A stretch of DNA of 64,000 nt from Neodiprion pinetum (lineage: Eukaryota > Arthropoda > Insecta > Hymenoptera > Diprionidae): assembly GCF_021155775.2 (NCBI RefSeq), contig NC_060236.1, forward strand, positions 3,215,001 through 3,279,000, given 5' to 3'. Below are positions 33,966-46,100 of the stretch, in pieces. How positions within the stretch are numbered: position 1 is the first letter of the stretch; each line of letters starts with the position of its first letter. The position numbers were made by a program, and so were the translations under genes. Below the pieces are notes generated by a model, which saw only the letters and a list, made by a program, of their open reading frames with translations, had not been told where the DNA came from and did not search any database.

Positions 33966-36587
33966 TTTAGCTCCGGATAGATTCCTATTCCGCCAACTTC
34001 CTAGTTTTCATACACTTAATTAATATAAGGACATATAGAAGGCATAAAAATATGATTTTCTATTGTTAGTGAGCTATTAATATGTTGCTTGACGTACAAC
34101 CCAAATTACAGAGAATTTATTGCATTGTGCTAAAGATTATATTAAATTATTTCATTTATAGGTGATAATATTGTCGGTTAGTATTTATATAATTAATGAT
34201 AATTAACTTTTTGTTATTTACCAGACAGGATCAATGTCTGCAGATAGATGAACATTTGCCAATCCATACGATTGAATCTGCTTACCTATTACGTAAAGTA
34301 TTCAATTAGACTGCTACAATTTCACCTTGTGATCCTAGAGAAACTTTAATTAGTTGAAAATGCTAGCTGTGAATAAGGACAATTCACACCATGTACGGAA
34401 TTATTTAATAAACAGTTGTATCCAACGTGATCTCTCCGGACATGTGACCGCAACATGTTATTTTCAACGGAAATTCCGAATCGAACGTGCGGTGTTTTAT
34501 TTTTTCCGTTCTGCTAAGGTTTTATAGATTAATGTAACGTGATACTTTCGCCTTGTGTCAAACCAGCAACTGTTACTGTTTCCCTAAATTGTTTGGTACT
34601 CTCAAGATCCCTTTACATGTTACAGAACTGCAATTAAATTACACAGAATTCACCTTGGAAATGTTCTATTTCGAGTGTTAAACTCCTTATTCTGTTAATT
34701 ATTGACCATGTGGAGGGGCGATTGAAGTTATATTTAGGTAATAACGTTATATATTTGTTATCAATCAGGTTCTAGATAACTGTGTAATTGATTGCTTGAT
34801 GGCCACGTCAATTGTGGAATCATCATAGTATTGACAGTATCTAAAATTAGCTATCAAAAATAAGAAAATGTAATTTGCCCGTTGTGCAGGGCACAATTTG
34901 CCATGATTAGCTTTTCAAGTGAAATCAGGTATATTATAGTAACGTGGACATAAATGTTTGGAAATTGTCGAGAATCAATTCCAGGGTATTGTACCTCCAA
35001 ACTGTTCTTGCACCGAATTGATTATGCTAGTTCTCATCTTGGGAAAACGAACAGTCTACAAGTTGGAGCTGCTGAACTGATAAAAGCGCATTATAATTAT
35101 CAGTGCCACGAGTTTACATTCGCATGTATTTGGTGACAAGTAACAAGATATGATCTTTTGTTGAGTAATATATTGTATAATTATAATGGAAGGACAGACG
35201 ATATTGATAATTTTGATGCAATCTACCTACTTATGTAACTTGTAGCCATGTAAACTGTTGGTGTACACCGGGGGTATTTTCCGTTCGCCTCGCAACGCGC
35301 GTTTTCGCTCGAGTCTACTTGCACGGTAAATGACGAGGCGCCGATACTCTCAAACCGCAACTATATTTATATCAGCAAAATGTGGAAGTTGGAGATTAGA
35401 TTCAACGTTTCCTTACGAATAATGAACTACAAATACACGATTGAATTCGATGTTTCTTGAAAAAAATAATTACCTGCAAGTATACCTACGCTCATGCTTA
35501 AACAGAAAATCCGTAATTTTTACCGGTGAATTTAAATGTCTACTTCTTATGGTGAAGTTCAATCAGTCAGGTCGAGTAAAGAGTATTGTCTCGTCAATTC
35601 TTAATCTGTAAATACATCTGCTTTTGAGACTAGTATATTAATTCGCTATTAACTAACTCAATACGCATTTTTAAGGTGCTCTACAGGATCTAGGAAACAT
35701 TTTTGATCAGGACTTATCGTTTTTCATCATTAAAAATGCACTTAATAACGCAGGGCTTGCACAATGTCTGCATAAATTTAAAATTAGTGTAAAGATATCA
35801 AAGCATCTCACAACCAGGGATTCGTTATTTGTCATGCTCTTCATCAGCTGTTCGAATGCGACGTTCATCTGTTGAAGTGATTTTCACATTTGCCTGTATG
35901 AATTCAACTATAATCAACTTTAATACATGTGTACTTTGGTGTATCGCGATACGATTAATTGATATGTCGCGTCACGTCACTCAAGCCCAGTACTGCGTAT
36001 AAGTTATTTCAAATGAGTTATAATATGCCCTTTGAAACGCATTTCATATGCACATGCGGACCAATCAACTAGCCTACAGGATTAATTCAATTATTTCAAA
36101 TCCGCAAAGATAGTCGGTGAGATGGACAGAGAGGACTGTGATCAGTTTATGACATAGGATGCAGCCCTACAAGCGCATAGTGACATTACGAATTAGAGAT
36201 AAGGATAGCCAAATGAAAAATAATAAGGGAATAATAGTACATAGGTATAACACGCACAGATTTTGTCTGTGGCAAAAGGAATAAAAGAGACGATGGTTGG
36301 ATAAAAGATAATTCATGTATTTCCGCATTCAATCTGAATGCACTTGTCTGTAACCCATTCGACGATGGCTTGACGTTCGCCGTTCTTTGGAGATAGGATG
36401 ATGATCAAGACGTTCGATAGTTGGGGAATGAAGGCGTGTGCATCGCAACTTCGCAACTTCTAAGTACCTGCTCGGTACAGGGTCCAATCCTTATACCATT
36501 ATTATCTAATCTGTAAAATGAAGACTCATGCCGTCTAAGCTCAACCAAGCCGGGGGCTTGGAGTTGCGTAACTGCAAGTCGTTCTTG
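33966..36587. other. Malectin 3' UTR and spacer to FABP
   Basis: AATAAA at 34407-34412, 440 bases after the malectin stop, is the best polyadenylation signal. The rest is AT-rich with no supported exon. Confidence 0.6.
34407..34412 (+). terminator. Candidate malectin polyadenylation signal
   Basis: A canonical AATAAA hexamer lies downstream of the malectin stop codon in AT-rich sequence; it is assigned by position only. Confidence 0.45.
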
Positions 36588-36622
36588 TATAAAAGGGAGT
36601 TTTTCTGCGGTGGATCTTCAGT
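36588..36622 (+). promoter_or_regulatory. FABP core promoter: TATA box and initiator
   Basis: TATAAAAG at 36588-36595 is followed 32 bases later by the arthropod initiator TCAGT (36618-36622). This spacing places transcription start at about 36620 and gives an 82-base leader before the FABP ATG. TATA plus Inr suits a highly expressed, tissue-restricted gene. Confidence 0.85.
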
Positions 36623-36701
36623 CGTAAAGCTCAAACAGCAGTGCACATAGGTACTGACTTTTGTAACCCAGTAGACGCTCAGTAATCTCTTTTGAAGCAA
36701 A

Positions 36702-37994
36702 ATGGTTCAAATCGTTGGAAAGTACCAGCATGTCGCTAGCTCTCCCGAGTTCGCAGACTATCTCAAGGCTGTGGGAGGCGACGATGCCAGGGTAGGGCTG
36801 CTCCTTAAAAGCAACCCATCGTTAACGATTTCCGAGGCTGGCGGTAAATGGACAGTGACAGTTAGCAACGAAGGCAAGGAATCCAGTTCGGTTTTCAAGC
36901 TGGGAGAACCTTACGACGAAGTCTTGCCACAGGGCGCAACCCTGAAAGTATGTACCTTCACTACATAGATAATAAACAATACATGCATATAAACATAATA
37001 CATACATGTAGGTAAGTACACGTTAGTGACTTCGAGTGAAGCGGTGTTACTTAAACCGTGCTTCTTCACTGGTGGTGTAGAATTGTTAGCATGCCATAAT
37101 AAAGTAACAATATACACCAGTGCACTCATTGAGCAAATTTTGTCGTAAAAGTACAGTATAGTCGATATCTGAAGTTATACGTCATACACGTACAGTTATA
37201 GACGTACAGTTTCCGGCGCGAGGATTCATATTTTTCAAAAATGAAAGAAAATGCAAAAATGCGGTACAAGTTAGAATATGGTTGTGATTTTCTTTGCAAT
37301 TAGTTGCTAATATTATCAATATTGAAACAAATGCATACCTTTTATTGCAGAGCGTAACGAAACGCGAGGGCGACAAGTTCATCACTGAGTCAACAGTACC
37401 CGACGGTAGGAGGGGTCTCAGAACTTACGAATTCACTGACGCCGGTATCACCCTGGTAAGTTTTTACATCAGGTTTATCGGTATCGGTTCGAAAAAGATG
37501 TAACATCAAGCTTTTCAATGGTCAATTGAACCATGTCGGTAAAATTAGAGACAACGGGCACTGCACTAATCATTTTTAAATAATATTGATTGTTTTTACG
37601 GATTAAACTATCTTACAGCTGATGTGTGTACTTGCCCGTGATAATTTCTCTGACACGTAGTGATTTTTGTAAATTGTTGGGTAACATTTCAAATCTTTGG
37701 TAAATGTAACTATTAAACACCTTGAAACTGGACATAATATATAGGGTAGATCTCTTGAAAGCGCCGATTCCGAGCCACGCGGTTATCGCCAGCGTCAACT
37801 CATGAGCAACTTTTACTTCACAACGAGCCAAGCGTGGCGGACAAATTCTTCGAACGAAAACTTGCGCTTTCGAGAGACCTTCCCTGTATAGGCGATGAAT
37901 TATATGATTCGACTATTGAATCAAATTTGTTTTTCAGCATCTGGTTGACGAGAAGAGTGGCGTTAAGGCCACGCGTACTTACAAGAGGGTTTAG
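36702..37994 (+). CDS. Fatty acid-binding protein (intracellular lipid-binding family)
   Basis: Three exons, 36702-36947, 37351-37455 and 37938-37994, all phase 0, give 135 residues, the normal size for the ten-stranded lipid-binding barrel. The start MVQIVGKYQHVASSPEFADY has the G-x-(FYW) opening strand and helix-turn-helix lid of the family; KWTVTV, FKLGEPYDEV and the final ATRTYKRV fit the FABP pattern, the last holding the Arg-x-Tyr pair that binds the fatty-acid carboxylate. The protein carries long-chain fatty acids or retinoids in the cytosol. It is preceded by a clear TATA/Inr promoter and followed by AATAAA at 38103. Subtype (muscle, gut or CRABP-like) cannot be set from sequence alone. 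Confidence 0.94.
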
Positions 37995-40198
37995 ATTGAT
38001 TAGTCATTGGCTAAAGTATATACACCTTCGCTACAAACGGATGCCGAACTCGGACACGTCTCTACCGATATAAACATATGTATAGATTTTTCAATGTGTA
38101 TCAATAAATAGTTTCATACCGTGCAATCTACATATGTATAAATTTCCTTATCATTGTGCCTCTACCCAAAGTTACTTAAAATCCTATATAATTACACGTA
38201 CCGATTAGGCTGTACCGTTTCAACATAAGGGGGTGCAGCCTGGTCAATTTCGATGTTGACGCATATATCTTCAAATATCGAAGTCCATGTATCTCAAACG
38301 CGAAAAAGGGCTTAAGAGCTCCATTCTACACGCAATTATAAACGAAACCACGTCCAATAAATGTTCATTTGACGCGGAAATTAAGAAATCTCACGAATTC
38401 TATACGAATTTACTATCGCGATTTCGTAGAATCCATGCCATTTCTTTATTTCTGCGCCGAATAAAAATGTATCGGCGTCTTTTTGTTCAGAATTGTGTAT
38501 ATAATGGGACTGTTTAGCCCTTTTTCGCGCTCAAGATACGTAGACTTTGATGTTCAGAGATATATACGTCAGCGTCGAAATCGACCAGGGCACTCCCTTA
38601 ATACGACATAACACTATACGTTAGACATTTCGTAAAACCAATAGGTATTAACTGCCGTTAATCGTATATACGTGGACTCACTTCAGTAGCGATCGGCAAA
38701 TTTTCACCCCCCCCCCCACACAAATATACTGAATTTTGGTATCTCGTTGCAGCTGATTGTGCTGATTGATATGCATCAAGATATTGTACAACGAAAAACG
38801 TTCTATACACCGATTCCAGTGATCTTTTAATCCCGAATAGTTAGTCATATATAATTTAAACTACACGTATAATTTATGAGGAATACATCAGACACAAATC
38901 TAATTGATTTCACGTGTTGCTGGTTGAGATAAAACGTGCGCTGTGTCACGATACATGTACCGATACTTTATTCCACAGACGTGTCGACTCATTTTTTTTT
39001 CAACATTGACAGATCAAAATCTCCTGATAATTGTTGATCACGAGTTGAAATTTTTGCATGCACCGAAAGCTTAAAGGTATACCAAAGTTACATGTGTGCA
39101 CGTATTTGAATATGCATAGTTGCATCGTGGAATAATATACATACATATACATATATTTCTTTTTTTTATAAACTTTATTACATTTTTTTATACTGCTCGA
39201 ATTTATTAATTAATAAGGTATCACATTAAATCATAAAGGTGCGGTACACTGATGGTAATACGTATATGGTGACGAAAATAATCCGTATGTACTCAACTTC
39301 GGTAGGAACAAACAAAATAAATAGGACTTTCATTATTACGATATACGATGATTAATTATCATTTATAACATGCACATATAAAATTAAAAAATATAAAAAA
39401 ATCATCCAGTTTTGCTATGTCATTATGATATAATAATGATGATAATAGTAATAATTTCACCGCCTCCATTCGTTGCGCTTAAGAATACCTAATTCGTCGT
39501 ATAATGTAGGCTGGAGTCACTTTTCGGAGGCGATATCCGGGGGCGGCGTGTCTTTCTCTTATAATTCATGACTTTATGGTATTCTTTTTTTTATACTTCG
39601 ATTCTATTTTTCTCATGTTTAGAAAATTTCGTTCAAATTTTTGCTTTATGAAATCTCTTCAAATAATAATTATTATACCGCACGCAGATCACCTAAAACG
39701 AGCACCTCGAAATTACGTACTCTCAAAATATTGTATCGTTATAATAATAAGTAATTCTCAAACTTGTCTGATTATTTACACAACAAAGGTTTCAAGCCTT
39801 CCTCTTTCACCGCGATTTTTCATATATCAATGCAACTCCACAGCACACCGAAGCAGTTAAGCAATAGTATATTGTGATTGTTTATATATAGCATAGGTAT
39901 ACTTAACTTTCTTAATTATGAATTGATAGATATTTTTTCCGTTTTTCGTTTTTTTTGTCATTTTTTTTTTTTTTTACTTTAATTCTTACCATTACGTAAA
40001 TATTATAGTATAAATTTTTACTCTTTACTTTCCTATCTACTACTGTGAATGCATTGTGGGTTTTCAATTCACTTTTCGAATTCATAAGAAAACTACAGTA
40101 GCGCGGCGTATTCTATCGGCGCAAGCTATTCCGAAATTAAGTATGCGCACTTGTGCGTAATGGTCCTTGTTGTAATACTCCGACGATCCAAGTCGTAT
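37995..40198. other. FABP 3' end, foldback MITE and 3' UTR of the long minus-strand gene
   Basis: AATAAA at 38103-38108 probably ends the FABP transcript. A 376-bp foldback element follows. From about 39170 to 40198 lies the likely 3' UTR of the minus-strand phosphatase/PAM2 gene, with AATAAA on the minus strand at 39174-39179. No coding sequence seen. Confidence 0.6.
38226..38601. mobile_element. Complete foldback MITE with TTAA-type ends
   Basis: The left arm starts TAAGGGGGTGCAGCCTGGTC; the reverse complement of the right end starts TTAAGGGAGTGCCCTGGTCG. The two arms match over about 180 bp (shared GCGAAAAAGGGCT, CCATT, GCGATTTCGTAGAATC), so nearly the entire element is one large hairpin without coding capacity. 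TTAA at the end is the target of piggyBac transposases. A half copy is at 5091-5295. Confidence 0.85.
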
Positions 40199-43100
40199 TC
40201 AGTCAGCAGTCATGATCAGTTGATTATCAGTCGATGATGTGACCAGAGATGCATCCTTTTGCGGTACGTCTTCTTCGATAGTACTAGTTGATATTATCGT
40301 CTTCTGCTCGTGCACTTCAGTAATTCCGTTCTGGACGTGTTCGGCCTCAATTGAAGTCGTTATCGTTGTCTTTGTCGTAGAATTTTTTACCGCTGACAAT
40401 TTTCCCCCTGGTCTCGTTATGGGAGCTGGTTTTTTTTGCGGCGGTGTGGTAGCTGGAGCAGCATTTTTACTCGTCAAGTTTCGCTTAGCAGTGGTTGAAG
40501 TGGTGCTCGTACCCGTTACCGAAGAGCGTCCAGTTCTGGTTAGCGTTGATGCATTTGCGCGTGCTGAGGACAATTGTTTATTCGTTGTCTCTTTTGCCTG
40601 CTTGTCAGCTGCTGGCGATTTTGGCATAGCAGATTTTGGTTTTGCTACAAGTCCAGTCGCGCCGATAGTTGTAGCGGTCTTTGGACGAGGTGAAGATACA
40701 GAGGTGCTTGTTGGCTTAGGTTTTGCAGACGTGTTTGTAGCGGAAACAGACCTCGGTTTTGCTGTTGTTGTAGTAGATGAAGCAGAAGTTGGACGAGCTG
40801 TTGCTGACGGCTTCATCGTAGTCTTGGAGACAGTGGTTGACATACCTGTCGAAGAACGGGTTGCCGGCTTAGAAAGAGCTGACTTGCTGGAAGTTCTCAC
40901 ATCACCGTTGGCTGTAGATTTCTTGTCACTGGAAATTGGAGTAGGTTTAGAAGTAGTGCTGGATGGTTTCGACCTGGGTGCTGCTGTTAAGGATACACTG
41001 GTGCGAGTTGTTGACGTCTTGGTCAGAGAAGCCACTTTCACAGGAGCTTTTGCCGCTGGAGATTTATTAATTGTGCCAGTGACAGACGTTTTGGCAGTCT
41101 CCAGATGTTTGGGACGAGATATAGTGCTACCGGTAACTGCTTTTTTTGGTGCTGAAGCTCCAATCACTCGCTGAGCTGCACCAACACTTTTTGTTGGAGA
41201 AGTTGGTGTTGATTTGTTTGTGAGTTTCGCCGCCGTCGTAGTTCTGGATCCTGTTTTGGCCGCAGGTTTCACCTTTGCTGTTTTTGTAGTAGGTGATGCT
41301 GTAACTGTTGCTGCAGTGGCTGCTGCTGCAACGGCAACAGACGCGGCCACAGTTGGGGACAGAGGTGCACGAGGCAATAACTCATCAGTCTTTGGCACTG
41401 CATTGTCATTCCTTTCATCTTCTCGAATTTTTGCCACCGTCTCGCTTTCTTCTAGTTCCCTAGAATCATCGTATTTCACTACAGTGCTCTTCTCAACTGA
41501 GTTTTCAACAGCTTCAGGGGCCAGGCTTTGAGATTCGGTTTTCACTTTGGGTTCCACAATTATTCCGTTTGATGGACGAACAGTATGTAGTTCAGGATTC
41601 AATTGTTTTTCCAAGCCAGTGAATTCCTGCATGGATTCGGATAGGTTCATAACTGGTGTGTCAATTTTTGGTTCTTTGTTGATAGCGTTCTCCAGAGTTT
41701 TTGGGTCCCCTTCGGACACTTCTCTTTCAGGAACAGTAGTTTCCTTATCCAGTACGATTTCCTTATGCAATTCCACCTCTGTACTGGTGTTATTTTCTGT
41801 CCGCATTTCGTCTCTTAGTTCTAGAGCTCTATCTTCTGTAACTTCCGGCTCAGAAGACAATGCTGATGTAATCTCTTGCTGTGCAATCGGCTCTGACATC
41901 AATTCTTCCGGCGCAATGCTATCGTTGCTAAGCGGAGGATGTGTGAAATTAAGCAGAATTTTGTTTTGCGCCAAATCCTCGGTCGACTTGTTGTGAAACT
42001 GTGATTCGTGCATGACCTCTTGCTTAGGAATTTCAGAATAAAGTTCTTCAAGAATTTTCTGCTTTTCAATGTCAGTATTTGGTGATTCTTGGGTTGACGT
42101 TTCATCCAGCATAAGCTTGAAATGCTCATCAGGCGAAGTATTCACCTCTTCATTGAGGCATGATTCATTCGGAGCCACGGGTGGTGTGACAGGAATACCT
42201 TCAAACGGCGTTGAAACTTTTCTTTCGTCAGCATCAAGATCTGAATGCGACTCTTCTTTTCGCGATGCAAATGCATCCCCTTCCTCAACCGGAGGTTCGC
42301 TCGTGGGTGGTGGTGATAATCGGGAGTCTTTGTTTTCGGTTTTTGTGAATGAAACATATTCAGAAACGTCCGTAACTTCATTCCGAAATGGTAAAGTCGT
42401 GTCACCTTCAGTCGCAGGCATTGGTGAATTCGGTGACGATGAAATGGCGGGCTTCGGGCAGGTTGAGATCTCGAGGTGGCTAGTGGTTTCCATGCCCGGC
42501 GAGGCTGACGTGAGAATTTTGGGAACTGGGGAAATGTTAGTTTCAATATCAATCTGCGTCGATTTACCGAGAACTTCCGCTTCACCGAGTTCTGTACAGA
42601 AAATACGCGGCGCTGGTTCTGGAGTGATGCCACTATCCAGCGTTGAGAAAGAGTCTACAGCATGATACCCTGTGTCTCCTGAATAATTTTGTGGTGACGG
42701 TGTGTTGACAACGTTACCGGAGGCTGTACTGAAGGATGGAATCAACTCCACCATTCCAGACATCAGGCTAGTCTCATTTGCTATCAATGGTTCTGGGGAG
42801 CATGGATTGGATATTTCCGTTCCAGGCAGGTCGTCATTTTTCTCGATCTTTTCGCCCAACAGATCGAGCATTGGTTCGTTTCTACTATCCGGGAAAGCGG
42901 CTGTCGGTGGAGGGTGATCGGAGCCAGGGGTGACAAGAGTTGTGAGCTCTGGATGAAGTTCGGGTGACTGAGCAGTGAGACCGTCATTGTTTATATCTCC
43001 TGTGTTTTCCTCGTCCCCATCACCCATTAGGTCCGAGTCGTTAAGCTGGTGTACGATGTTCAAGTCACAGCCCTGGTCAAATGCGGCTTGGAAATCGCCT

Positions 43101-46100
43101 GGTGTTAAGGACATTGCCATAGGATCTTTGGAAATGTCATAATCTCCGCGTTCAGAACCTGCAAACGAGTCGTCTGTGATAGATATTCCAGTTCTTTGGA
43201 AATCCGTTGTTGTCATGAAGCTAGTCGTTGATTCATCGCCGAATTCGGCTCTCGTGGATGATATTGCAGACTCATCTAAGCCATGGGGCGTTCGGTTCCC
43301 GGTTTTCTGCGGATCCATTAAGTAATCTGTGAATTCAGGCTGCAGCAAATTCTTGGTCGACTCTTCGTTCGAATTTTCGGTTTCATGGGGGCGGAGGGAC
43401 ACTTCAATCTGAAACTCTCCTTGACTGGGTACTGGTATATCATCCATTTCAGGGGTCTGCTTTTGGGGTGACCCTGACAGAAGGAAATCATTGGTCAAGC
43501 CTGTCCTGGTTGATAGCATTGTTGGCGGAGAAACCGGGACGAATTCCGCTGCGTTTGGATTTAATTGGAAATCCATATCTTCTTGACCTGCTTCGCTGGT
43601 TGCGAATTCCACTTGTAGTTTTTGTTTGGCACAAATCTGAAAAATTCAAATGAATAAGAATATTTCTTATGACGTACAAAGCACAGAATAATCTTAGCTT
43701 AGAAGCCTAGCAATCTGAAAGAACTTTGGTGCATGCACAAAATAATTGAAATCTATTGGTCAGCGAAATCATACCGCGACAACATTTTCGTCTGGAAAGC
43801 AAAGCAGCCAACTTGGTCGAACAGGGGCATGAGCTGTCAAACACTTTCGTAATATATAAATACGTCATTTTTTCAATCTTCGACAAAACAAGCAGAAAAT
43901 ACCACACAGTTTCAAGTTTACAAATTCAAAAATAATGCTCCTTCAATGCCTGTCTATAAGTGAAAAGTATTCCATAACTTGCCAAATTTAGTTCAGACCG
44001 ATTCTACTCTCTCATCATTCATGGTTTGTTTACATCGTCACTATCCTGTCAATGCAAGATTTGACACATTCTAGCAAATAATGTCGTTATACTGTCACAA
44101 AAATTCCGGAAGGCTTGACAGTTTCAATGACACGCAAAAACTGATTTAATCACTACTCACATCAGAATCAATTTGCTCTGGCTTATTTATTTCCTTGTGG
44201 TGATCCTGTAAATCGTCTTTGCCAAAGTCCACAGCTTCTGGCAATTGAGTTTCGTTTGGACAATCAACTGCTTCGTTCGTAGGCTTGACGCTGGTTATCG
44301 CCTTGTCGTTTTTGTGGTCGACCACCTCCGCAGGCGTAGTTCGTTCCTTTTCCTTGTTCGGATAATAGTTCCACTCGTCCTCAGAGTCCTCGCTATCTGC
44401 TACATTATCTGCTTCAGGTATTACTGCATGCTGATCAGGTTCTGGAAAGAGAAATCATTTCGATGACGTCTAAATCGAGGATGTATGGAATCACATTTTA
44501 GCAGGTTATTATTAATGCGGAATCATGGAGTTGGAAACTGACGATACTACACAATTGTTAGTCATGAACTGTGTCATGTTCTATACTTTTACTCATTACA
44601 TGTCATGTGTACAATATAGATATAAGGATGATTCACAATATTATGTCGGCATAAAAATTAAGATAAAAAAACTTTGATGCATATCGAATCGTCACCCCGA
44701 GTTTTTTGTCTCACTACGTACATTTAATTTCCTCCAATTAAAAATAGGTAGAAAAAAAAATTCTTGGATTTCCGCGGAAATCGAAGCGCCGCACCTCGAA
44801 TACAACAGCGAGAAACTGAAGAGAGGGTAAGAATGGATGGGGCCTTTGCACGAGACAATAAAGTTGCGGCTCCTCGTCGTCGTAACGCCAAGTCTCCCAC
44901 GCCGTTTGAAGCGGCGCGCGGCAAAGGAAAAACGAAGTGTTCGTACTTTGTACGAAAAACCGGTAATTCAATGCTCAGGGTTATGATTTTTCAACATTTC
45001 ATTGGGCAGTGATAAGTGGGTTCGATTGATTCGTTGTAAGTTTAGATTAAATGTGAAAGGACAAATCTGTTATCGATCAGGCCAAACATCAAAGAAAAAA
45101 AAAACTCGCCATGCAAGACGAGGCAAATATGGTCTACATTCGATCATTCTTTCGAAATATTGAAATAAGATTCGCAAACTTTGCCAAAGCCGTGACACGG
45201 ACTTGACGACCTTCAACTAGAAAATGAGTCGATGAAAATGACGTCATTTTCTGAATTGCACAAATGCAAAGCTAGCAAGCGCGGTAATCCGAGCATACGT
45301 AGTTCTAAGTTTCCGAAATTGGTGAAATAAAAAGATTCACATCAGCGATAAGCGACCGTCGCCGCTTCGAGAGAGTAGTAACGCCAATCGGGGCGGACAG
45401 TTTCGTTCTTCATTTCCCTGCGACATGCAGCCTTTCTCGTCAGGCGCGCACGCACGACATACCAGGTGCCGAGAAGCTAATTTTATACCTACACGCGTCT
45501 CGCTTTGGTTCTTGCTATATTCAAGGCCCGGATAGCTTCCTAGCGTTTTCAGTTGGTTGATGCTGCGTGTGGGGCCATTGCATTTACGATGTAAATCTCA
45601 CCTTATCTCGTGCCAACCCGCAGCATGTTTAATTTTGATTTTCAATTTGTCATTTATATTATCACCAACGAGCCAGAAGTTAAGAGTGAAATTTTATCAA
45701 CCTCTGTCAGATAATAGTAGATTGTGCATCAAGGAGTCGAAGTAGGTTTTTTTTTATTCCCAACTCAACCATGACGTTCATTATTTTTACCTGAAATATG
45801 GCATATTATTCCCTCTTTACTTTATTCCCTCATCTATGAGAAAAATAATTCCAATTTTCTCGCGCATTTACGGGAAATATGACTTATATTTCACACAAAT
45901 TAATTTATCAGTTTTAATGGTTTTCCCTTTATTTTTTTCACTTTTATCTCTGTATTATTATAAACATTCGATAATATTATACTTTTCAGACTGATAGATC
46001 ACACTTACACGTAAGAGGAAACCACTTTTAAGTCAATAATGTGGCCAGAGTTGAGTCGAGAATAAATTCCTATATTTAACACGGGAATAATAGTCCATTA

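Noticed and set aside
40239..41174. 311-codon open frame on the plus strand, with others at 41214-42917
   Set aside because: It is antisense to the low-complexity tail exon. The Ser/Thr/Lys-rich codons on the minus strand leave few stops on the other strand; composition (Val/Phe/Gly runs) does not look like a real protein.
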